Made by a program: the position numbers and the translations under genes. Of a stretch of 25,685 nucleotides of DNA, positions 17,115 through 24,531 are shown one piece after another. The stretch covers positions 15,312-40,996 of the forward strand of contig DHIR01000100.1 of NCBI GenBank assembly GCA_002403905.1, in the 5' to 3' direction. How positions within the stretch are numbered: the first letter of the stretch is position 1; each line of letters starts with the position of its first letter. The DNA comes from Mucilaginibacter sp. UBA4741 (GTDB lineage Bacteria; Bacteroidota; Bacteroidia; Sphingobacteriales; Sphingobacteriaceae). The notes under the pieces are model-generated. The model ran no database searches, was not told where the DNA came from, and saw only the letters and a list, made by a program, of their open reading frames with translations.

Positions 17115-19247
17115 ATGAAAAATATGCTCAAAATTAAAAAAGCAGGACTTCTTTTATTGATACTGATAGGTGTTGCGGCAAAAAGCGCCTACTCCGTAAC
17201 GCTTTATATGGCTGTGAACGGTAAGGACTCCAATTCGGGTACCAAAGAGGCTCCATTGGCAACATTAGCCGGAGCGCGCGACAAAATAAGGGCGCTGCGG
17301 AATGCCGGTAATACCGAAAGTGTGCAGGTTATTATTGCAGATGGCAAATATTTTATGAAAGAACCGGTGACTTTTACTCCACAGGATGCGGGTACAAGCA
17401 CAACTTCTGTAACTTATATTGCCGAAAAAAATGCTAAGCCCGTATTTTATGCCGGTGCAGAAATAAAAGGTTTGGAAGCCGTGAATAGTCATTTGTGGCG
17501 GGTACTTATACCAGAAGTTCAACGTTATGGCTGGAACTTTGAACAGCTGTATGTAAATGATCATCGTGCTGTGCGGGCCATGTTTCCTAATCATGGATTT
17601 TTTCACCCTAAATCTGTTACAGAAACTGTGGTAATAAAGGGGAAAGAAAGCACCCCTGAACTGGCCATACAAAAAATTACTTTATTGCCGGAGCAGGCCG
17701 CCCTGTTTAATAGCTTACCCGAAGCTGATCTGGAGAATGCGGTGGTCACCTTTTATCATAAATGGGACAATACCCGCAAAAGGATAGTCCATTATAGTGC
17801 TAAGGATACTGCCTTTTATGTAACTGGCCAGGGTATGAAATTCTGGAATAAGCTGGATGCCAAAACATTATTCACTGTTGAAAACCTGAAAGCAGGTCTT
17901 GACGCGCCCGGCGAGTGGTACCTGGAACCTTCGGGATATCTGTACTATGGACCTAAAGAGGGTGAAACCATTGCAAATACTACCTGTTATGCCCCGGTAA
18001 GCGATAAGTTTATGATCATCAGCGGTACAAAAGATAAAAAGGTGGAGAACCTGCATTTTGAAAACCTTGGTTTTAGCGTAGCCGGTTATAAAATGCCGGC
18101 AATGGGTAATGACCCTATGCAGGGGGCGGCATTTGTAGAAGCAACTATTATGGCAGATTATGCTACAAAAATTGAATTTTTAAACTGCGAAATTTCCCAT
18201 ACCGGTTCAAACGCGATTTGGTTCAGGAAAGATTGTTCTTATAGTTCGGTTAAGCATTGTTATTTGCATGATCTGGGTGCGGGAGCCGTGAAAATTGGCG
18301 AAGTAAAATTACCAGCGGGCAACGAAAATACCAGTCACATTATAGTAGATAATAATATTGTGCGCAACGGTGGTTATGTATTTCCATGTGCGGTGGGCCT
18401 GCTCATCTTTACCGGTAGCGATTGCGAATTAACACACAATGAAATAGCCGACTTTAAATACTCAGGCATCTCTGCCGGCTGGGTATGGGGATATGGTAAC
18501 AGTACCGCCAAACGCAATAAAATTGATTTTAACCACATTCACCATTTAGGCTGGGGAGTGTTAAGCGATATGGGAGGCGTATATACTTTAGCGCCATCAG
18601 AAGGTACTACGGTTAGTAATAACGTTATACATCATGTTTACTCGGCAACCTATGGTGGTTGGGGGCTTTATACTGATGAAGGATCAACCGGTATTGTTAT
18701 GGAAAATAACGTGGTTTATGCCTGCAAAAGTTCGGCTTTTCACCAGCACTATGGTAAGGATAACATCATCAGGAATAATATTTTCTATAACCAGATTCTT
18801 GCCCAGTTAGAGGCCAGTAAGGCAGAAATCCATACAGGTTTTCAGTTCACTAATAATATTATTTGCTATAGCCAGGGTAACTTAACCGGCATCAGATGGG
18901 ACAAATGCAATTTTATAACAGATTATAATGCCTATTGGGATACCCGGACCAAAGATATAATGGTAGCTACACAAACATTTAAACAATGGCAGGAAGCTGG
19001 CAAGGATGTACACTCAATTATTGCCGATCCCAAATTTGTGGATGCAGCTCACCTGAATTTTAAAATAGGCAACAAGTCATTGTTAAATAAAATAAAATTT
19101 AAACCATTTGATTACAGCCATGCAGGCGTATACGGCGATGAGGCCTGGAAAGAGTTGGCAAAATTTGATGTTAACCTGGCTAAGCAGTTTGACGCTATAG
19201 TTGAGCAGGCAGAAGGTAAACAAATTGATTATAATGCCGGATTATAG
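17115..19247 (+). CDS. GH141-like right-handed parallel beta-helix glycosidase, secreted
   Basis: The 710-residue product starts with a signal peptide (to about residue 27), then the start of a parallel beta-helix: Y-M-A-V-N-G-K-D-S-N-S-G-T with A-P-L-A-T-L-A-G-A-R-D. Many short N-x-I turns follow (D-N-N-I-V, H-N-E-I-A, S-N-N-V-I-H-H, E-N-N-V-V, R-N-N-I-F), typical of beta-helix coils. The conserved acidic positions D-M-G-G-V-Y (Asp485) and Y-T-D-E-G-S-T (Asp521/Glu522) lie in the region where GH141 places its catalytic Asps. GH141 includes an alpha-L-fucosidase acting on rhamnogalacturonan II and a xylanase. The fucosidase is likelier here given the neighbours. GH120 or a lyase-like beta-helix remains possible. 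The start is 9 nt after the previous stop, indicating tight coupling. Confidence 0.75.
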   Translation: MKNMLKIKKAGLLLLILIGVAAKSAYSVTLYMAVNGKDSNSGTKEAPLATLAGARDKIRALRNAGNTESVQVIIADGKYFMKEPVTFTPQDAGTSTTSVTYIAEKNAKPVFYAGAEIKGLEAVNSHLWRVLIPEVQRYGWNFEQLYVNDHRAVRAMFPNHGFFHPKSVTETVVIKGKESTPELAIQKITLLPEQAALFNSLPEADLENAVVTFYHKWDNTRKRIVHYSAKDTAFYVTGQGMKFWNKLDAKTLFTVENLKAGLDAPGEWYLEPSGYLYYGPKEGETIANTTCYAPVSDKFMIISGTKDKKVENLHFENLGFSVAGYKMPAMGNDPMQGAAFVEATIMADYATKIEFLNCEISHTGSNAIWFRKDCSYSSVKHCYLHDLGAGAVKIGEVKLPAGNENTSHIIVDNNIVRNGGYVFPCAVGLLIFTGSDCELTHNEIADFKYSGISAGWVWGYGNSTAKRNKIDFNHIHHLGWGVLSDMGGVYTLAPSEGTTVSNNVIHHVYSATYGGWGLYTDEGSTGIVMENNVVYACKSSAFHQHYGKDNIIRNNIFYNQILAQLEASKAEIHTGFQFTNNIICYSQGNLTGIRWDKCNFITDYNAYWDTRTKDIMVATQTFKQWQEAGKDVHSIIADPKFVDAAHLNFKIGNKSLLNKIKFKPFDYSHAGVYGDEAWKELAKFDVNLAKQFDAIVEQAEGKQIDYNAGL

Positions 19248-19277
19248 CAAACTTGTAATTTATAGAATCATTTTAAG

Positions 19278-20209
19278 ATGAAACCAAACAGCAGATGTAC
19301 ATTTATTAAAACATCCTCTTTATGCTTAGGCGCTATAGGGGCAGGCAGCTTACCTACTTTTGCAAGTAATACTGCAAAGCCAGCAAAGCCGCTTTTGGCA
19401 CCAACTAAAACACAATATTTATGGTCCGAAAACTCTGTTAATAACGGCCCTGATCCGGCAAAACGGCCCAAACTTGAATTTTATATCCCCAAAACAGCAG
19501 GTGATCAAAAGCGTACTGCGGTCATAGTTTGTCCCGGTGGAGGGTATGGAGGGCTGGCACCGCATGAGGCTGCGCCGTTTGCCCAGTTAATGGCCGCACA
19601 CAGTATTGTTGGCGCGGTACTTACTTACCGTGTATCGCCTAACCGTTATCCGGCCCCAATTGCCGATGCACTCCGGGCAATGCGCTTAATATGTTCGCAG
19701 GCGGCAGAATTAAATATCGACCCTGCTAAAATAGGGATCATGGGATTTAGCGCGGGTGGCCCCACCTGGCATCAACAGTAGCTACTCAGCCCAATTTATA
19801 TAAGGACCCGCAGGATGATCTTTCAACAAAAATTTCTGCCCGTCCTGACCGGGTAATGCTGGGCTATCCCGTAATATCTTTTGAGGAGTTTACACATATG
19901 GGATCTGTAAAAAATCTTTTAGGCGCAACTCCACCACCTGATATGACCAGGCAGCTTTCCAATCAAAAACAAGTTACGGCTGACAACCCGCCTGCGTTCA
20001 TTTTTCATACGGCAGACGATCCGGCGGTACCTGTACAGGGGAGCCTGTTTTTTGCCGAGGCCTGTGTACGAAATAAGGTGCCGGTAGCTTTGCACATTTA
20101 TCCTCATGGTAATCACGGAGTTGGGATGGCACTTAATAATCCCGACCTAAGCGGATGGACTGAAGTAATGGTAAAATGGCTAATAGATTGGCATACTCCG
20201 TTAGGGTAA
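19278..20209 (+). pseudogene. Frameshifted alpha/beta-hydrolase esterase (acetylesterase-like)
   Basis: Two frames make one protein. 19278-19781 gives the first half, with C-P-G-G-G-Y-G-G oxyanion region and the nucleophile elbow G-F-S-A-G-G (Ser158), and ends in a premature TAG. The second half continues to 20209 in another frame with the Asp (T-A-D-D-P-A-V-P) and His (G-N-H-G-V-G). Just after the elbow the expected G-G-H-L-A-S-T-V-A-T-Q is restored if two C are removed from the CCCC at 19760-19763; adding one C would also rejoin the frames but insert a Pro. Repaired length is about 309 residues, normal for BD-FAE or acetyl-xylan-esterase-like enzymes. The N-terminus resembles a Tat signal but reads S-R-C-T-F-I-K, with Cys where the second Arg belongs. 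Position in the operon suggests a glycan deacetylase. Confidence 0.8.
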
Positions 20210-20219
20210 ATTTCACCTT

Positions 20220-22074
20220 ATGAAAATACGCATACTAATTATTCTTTGCTGTATTAGTTCCTTAAAGAGCCTGGCCCAGGAAAGGATATGTTTACTCCAT
20301 TGCCTGCAAATGCTATACACTTATCGGGCTTTTTAGAGGGTTACATCCAAAATTCATTAACTCACTGGAACGAAGGTATAGCACCGTATGCGGGATTTGT
20401 AAATACGTTTAGAAATGGCCGCACTTATTTTGCACAGGGAGAGATGTGGGGCAAAGCTGTGCGCTCAGGCTGTATGTTTTACAGGTATACACATGATGAG
20501 AAACTAAAGAAAATGCTCCAGGCAACCGTGGCCGATCTGCTAACTACCAGGCGAGCCAATGGCAGTATAAGCGCTTCAGCAATTGATAAACAGCCGGAGG
20601 GTCCTGCGGGCGATCTTTGGGAAATGAAATATGTGCTTTTGGGTCTTGATGAATATTATACGCAGGTTGATAAAGATCCGGCCGTTTTAAAAGCGATGAC
20701 GGATGAGGCCGATTGCATATTAACGCAAACAGGGCCGGCACCTAAAGTGAGCATAACAGATCAGGGCTGGAGCAAAAATCACATAGAATCATGTACCGTA
20801 TTAGAACCAATTATGCGGCTTTATAAGCTAACGGGATATAAGCGTTACCTGGATTTTGCCCGTTATATTGTTGAAAAAACCGGCGGCGCTAAAGGATATA
20901 ATGTAATAGAAGAAGACTATAATAACACAGCGCCTTATAAAATGGGTGGCCCATGGCCAAAAGCCTATGAAATGCTGTCGCTTTTTGAAGGATTGATAGC
21001 GTATTACAGCGTTACCGGCAATGAGCATTGGAGACAAGCGTTTATGAACCTATATCATAATGTGGAGGCTCGGGAAATAACCATTGTTGGAAATGGTGGT
21101 GCCGATCAGCCCTATCATCCGGATATGTATGGTGAAGGCTGGGATAACGCGGCCTTTGAGCAAACCAATCCAACTATTAAAAGAACCATAGAAACCTGCA
21201 CGGGGGTTACCTGGATGAAATATTGCAGCCAGATAGTACGATTAAGCGGTGACCCGGCAGCTATGGATGATATTGAAAAGTATGTTTATAATGGCTTAAT
21301 CGGCACCCTCAAACCATCAGATGATAGTTTTGCCTATTTCAGTTATTTAAATGGCGTTAAAATTAGTGCTAAAGGCTGGGGCGGCATCACAGATGGTGTA
21401 CATGTAACCTGCTGCATACTAAACGGGCCAATGGGGTTGGCCTACATACCCTTTATTGCTATCATGAACTCTGACACCGGCCCGGTAATTAATCTGTATA
21501 ATGCAGGTGCTGCTACGGTAATTTCGCCCATGGGCGAAAATATAGGGCTTGATTTAACAACTGATTTTCCGGAATCAGGTAAGGTTACAATCAACGTATC
21601 TTCTCCAAAAAAAGAAAATTTTACTATCAGGCTGCGTATCCCGGTATGGAGCAAAGCTACCGCATTGAGAATAAATGGTAAGCAGCAGCAAGTTGTGCCC
21701 GATACTTATGCGGCTGTTAAACGTACATGGTTGCCCGGTGATAAAATAGAATTGACATTGGATATGCGTTGCCGGATAATGGACGCCCCCAAAGGCAGCA
21801 ACAGGGCGGGTGATAACTTTCAGGCGCTCATCAGGGGGGCTATAGTTTTAGCCGTGATGAAAATACAGATGCCGGGTTTAATAAACCGGTAAGCATATTG
21901 GCAAAGAACGGCTATGTGGATATAAAACAGGTTACGGCTCCGCAGCAAAACCATCGTTTACAATACCTGGTACCCGTTAAAAACGGAACTATCCAAATGG
22001 TTGATTATGCCTCGGTAAACGGTTGGGACGGAAAGCAAATATGCACCTGGTTACCTAAAGAAGATAGTAACTAA
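20220..22074 (+). pseudogene. GH127 beta-L-arabinofuranosidase (DUF1680), two frameshifts
   Basis: The start at 20220 gives a clean signal peptide (I-S-S-L-K-S-L-A-Q-E), 10 nt after the esterase stop, but this frame dies soon. The body is open in another frame (20288-21892), and the C-terminus continues in a third to TAA at 22072-22074. Adding one A to the AAA at 20281-20283 gives A-Q-E-K-D-M-F-T. Adding one C at 21852-21853 gives V-L-A-R-D-E-N-T-D-A-G. The repaired gene is 1857 nt, exactly 619 codons, a usual GH127 length. The GH127 zinc/thiolate signature is intact: E-T-C (codons from 21191) and V-T-C-C (from 21404), the second pair containing the Cys nucleophile. The enzyme would release terminal beta-L-arabinofuranose. 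As written, the start and end are cut off from the body. Confidence 0.88.
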
Positions 22075-22174
22075 ATATTTAATGTTGATGCTATGTTACA
22101 CTATAATGTAAACCCGGTATAGTTATGGGCAAAGCTATCTGCTTAATTTTATCGAATCCAATTGTATTTTTTTT

Positions 22175-23455
22175 ATGAAATATTTTATTCGTCCTTTATC
22201 TCGTTTAAAGATCAGCTATTTAAAGATAGTTGTATTGTTATGTTTAGTGCAATTCATGGCTTCATGTGCCAATAAACAGGTACATACATTAACGCTTACC
22301 AATGCTTTAAGCCTTGCCAGGCCCGATGAACCCATTATTATCAGCAGGCAAAAACTAACAGAGCTTTTAGGAGATATTCCATCAGGCATGTATCCTGAAC
22401 TGACCAATAGTAACGGTAAGCCTGTTCCTTCGCAAACGGACGATATGGATCATGATGGTACCTGGGATGAGCTGGCTTTTGTTTGCAATTTTCAGCCTGA
22501 TGAAGAGGTTAAATTGAACTGTCACTATGTTGATAAACTGCCGGTATATCCATTGCGTACCAGCGTTCGTTTTGCTAAACAGGATGGAAAAGGCGGATAC
22601 ATGCCGATAGATACAGAAACTATGCCTGCCGACCATACAGTAGAACATACTTTACAACGATACCAGCTGGAAGGTCCAGGGTGGGAAAATGATAAAATAG
22701 CTTTCCGTAACTATTTTGACCGTCGTAATGCCATTGATATTTTCGGAAAAAAATCAACACAAATGGTATTAGATAAAACCGACCTGGACGAAAAAGTGGC
22801 CGAATACATGCATATGCAACCCTGGGGAATGGATATTTTTACAGTAAAGAATTCATTAGGTGCAGGTGGTTTGGGTGTATTTGTTAAAGATTCTTTATAC
22901 CGGCTTTCGGGTGCAAAAACAACACGTTATGAACTGGTAACCAGGGGGCCGGTAAGGTCAGTGATCAGGCTTACCTATCTTAACTTCACCGCCGGCGGAC
23001 AAACATTTAATGTCAAACATGAAATAAGCATCTGGGCGGGTGAGCCGGGATATCAAAGTAAAGTATGGCTTTCGGGTTTTTCGGGAGAGCGGGTACTGGT
23101 TAGCGGGATTGCGCACATTAAAAATAAAACCCTGGATGTGGTTAATCATAATTCCGATTTTATGTCACTCTCTACTCACGATAAGCAGGCCGATAGCGGC
23201 GATTACCTGGGAACGGCTTTGCTGATCAAAAAGAGTGATTTTATAGGAGCAGGCGAAGCGCCGGAGGTAGGAGAAGGTGTTACACAAACCTACTATGCCA
23301 AATTAAAGGCGAAAAATAATGAGCCTGTTAGCTTTTACTTTATTGCGGGATGGCAACAACAGGACGCCGGTTATGCCAGTGCCGATTATTTTAAGAATAC
23401 CTTGCAGCAGCAGGCCGCAAAATTGAGCAATCCGATCATAATAGCTAAACAATAA
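22175..23455 (+). CDS. DUF4861 family lipoprotein
   Basis: The 426-residue product has a lipoprotein signal: a hydrophobic stretch ending F-M-A-S-C with Cys31 as acylation site. The rest is beta-rich and matches my recollection of DUF4861, with R-P-D-E-P-I-I-I-S, Q-T-D-D-M-D-H-D-G-T-W-D-E-L, and W-G-M-D-I-F near the middle. Proteins of this family occur in pectin-related gene clusters of Bacteroidota, where they may be enzymes or glycan-binding proteins; function is not shown here. The gene follows the GH127 remnant by 100 nt, the widest gap of the run, so it may have its own promoter, though only a 7-of-8 match (TAATTTTA, 22144-22151) without a -33 is seen. It is intact although its neighbours on both sides carry frameshifts. 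Confidence 0.75.
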   Translation: MKYFIRPLSRLKISYLKIVVLLCLVQFMASCANKQVHTLTLTNALSLARPDEPIIISRQKLTELLGDIPSGMYPELTNSNGKPVPSQTDDMDHDGTWDELAFVCNFQPDEEVKLNCHYVDKLPVYPLRTSVRFAKQDGKGGYMPIDTETMPADHTVEHTLQRYQLEGPGWENDKIAFRNYFDRRNAIDIFGKKSTQMVLDKTDLDEKVAEYMHMQPWGMDIFTVKNSLGAGGLGVFVKDSLYRLSGAKTTRYELVTRGPVRSVIRLTYLNFTAGGQTFNVKHEISIWAGEPGYQSKVWLSGFSGERVLVSGIAHIKNKTLDVVNHNSDFMSLSTHDKQADSGDYLGTALLIKKSDFIGAGEAPEVGEGVTQTYYAKLKAKNNEPVSFYFIAGWQQQDAGYASADYFKNTLQQQAAKLSNPIIIAKQ

Positions 23456-24074
23456 ATATTGAGCAAAATGATGTGTAGCAACTGTCAGTACCCATTTTTA
23501 CGCTGGAGTGAGCTAACAGGCGCTCCGGGCATTGAAAAATTACTGAAAGACCTTAAAATGACTAATAGATTAGCCTTTATTTGCTATCCAAAGGCTTAAT
23601 AAATACTACAATTTCATCGCTTTCTTTTTCTGTAAGGTTGAGCTTATCAGAAGGTAAAGTCTGGTTATCTATTTTAAACCCTAAACGAGTGCCACCTTTG
23701 TTGTAAAAATCAACAACCTGTTTTAGCGTGGTCAATACACCATTGTGCATATAGGGTGGATATACCGCTGATATTGACCACCTGATTCCGGCGGAATGTG
23801 GGTCTTATACGTCTATAGGTTTACACTTGTACTAAAAAAACTATTTCAGCAGTCGCGTTTTCAGCAGACCAGTAATAGGTGGCAGAGATGATGAAGAGGC
23901 ATGTGGCAAGCCAAGCCAAACGCCGACAGTCAATTATCATTTGCTTTTAATCGCTGCATAAATAACGACCCTGCCTATAAAACCAAAGATTCTATGAATA
24001 ATTTTAGTCAATGTGATGAGCATCATAATTTATAAATCCGAAAATGGCTTTATTTGTAACAGGATTTTCTGCCG
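23456..24074. other. Gene-poor debris region
   Basis: This 619-bp stretch holds no intact gene of normal size. It contains the antisense tail of a cytochrome c peroxidase (23577-23804) and otherwise only very short frames on both strands. No transposase, tRNA, terminal repeats or clear terminator was seen. Two tiny minus-strand frames at 23821-23940 and 23937-24026 overlap by ATGA but have no recognisable relatives. Confidence 0.6.
23577..23804 (-). pseudogene. C-terminal fragment of a di-haem cytochrome c peroxidase
   Basis: The minus strand encodes about 75 residues ending at a TAA (23579-23577). It contains P-P-Y-M-H-N-G-V-L-T-T-L, V-V-D-F-Y-N-K-G-G, N-Q-T-L-P-S-D-K-L-N-L-T and a terminal V-V-F-I-K-P-L-D. 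This is the typical C-terminus of MauG/CcpA-type periplasmic di-haem peroxidases, in which the Y-M-H-N-G Met lies near the high-potential haem. An in-frame stop lies directly upstream (about 23805-23807), and the CxxCH haem sites that should be upstream are absent; that DNA instead carries other remnants. It is a truncated relic. Confidence 0.75.
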
Positions 24075-24510
24075 GTGACGGAAAAAAGAATAGTTGATTT
24101 TATTCAGGGAGAAACAAGATAATTACGATATGCTGCACAGACGGAAATAATAGGCCGTACTGTTTTCACTGCTTTTATGCTTTTGACGAGAAAAACTGCC
24201 TGCTGTTTTTCAAATCTTCATCACAAACGTTTCGCACTAAGTTACTTTCAAAAAACGCCAATATAGCCGGCAGTATCTTGACAGAAAAAATGGAGCTTTT
24301 AGCGTTGAAAGGAATACAGTTGACCGGAACCGTTTTGTATAATGAGATTCCTGGTTATATTAACCCCCAGGTTTATTATCACAAAAATTTCCGTTTGCAT
24401 TGGCAAAGCCCGGTGATGTTTGGTGCATCCAACTGGAAATGATAAAAATGACTGATAATACTCAGGTTTTTGGAAAGAAATTAATGTGGAATAAAGCTGA
24501 GCTTGTATAG
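24075..24510 (+). pseudogene. Pyridoxamine 5'-phosphate oxidase-like gene with two frameshifts
   Basis: Three frames join into one split-barrel flavin-binding-like protein. The first (GTG at 24075) gives R-I-V-D-F-I-Q-G-E-T. The second gives C-F-H-C-F-Y-A-F-D-E-K and F-K-S-S-S-Q-T with K-G-I-Q-L-T-G. The third gives A-L-A-K-P-G-D-V-W-C-I-Q-L-E and I-K-M-T-D-N-T, ending at TAG 24508-24510. One missing A near 24117 (restoring E-T-K-I-I-T-I) and one missing C near 24391-24392 (restoring N-F-P-F-A-L-A) repair it to 146 codons, the normal length of this family (YhbP/UPF0306-like). The exact start is uncertain because GTG is the only candidate in frame. Confidence 0.8.
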
Positions 24511-24531
24511 TAAAAGAAACGCTAAACATTA

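Noticed and set aside
17265..17672. 135-codon minus-strand frame inside the GH141-like gene
   Set aside because: It is fully antisense to a strongly supported gene, and its translation is rich in rare-residue mixtures without domain motifs.
19760..19763. Programmed frameshift in the esterase
   Set aside because: The site is a plain C run without a slippery heptamer, stimulating hairpin or spacing typical of programmed sites, and nearby genes carry similar indels.
22100..22123. Inverted ACTATA/TATAGT pair before the DUF4861 gene
   Set aside because: Six-base AT-rich arms are expected by chance in this DNA, and it has neither the GC core of a terminator nor similarity to the other repeats.
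23468..23599. 43-codon plus-strand frame with C-S-N-C near its start
   Set aside because: It overlaps the peroxidase tail antisense at its end, has no recognisable family and lies in debris; it is probably chance.
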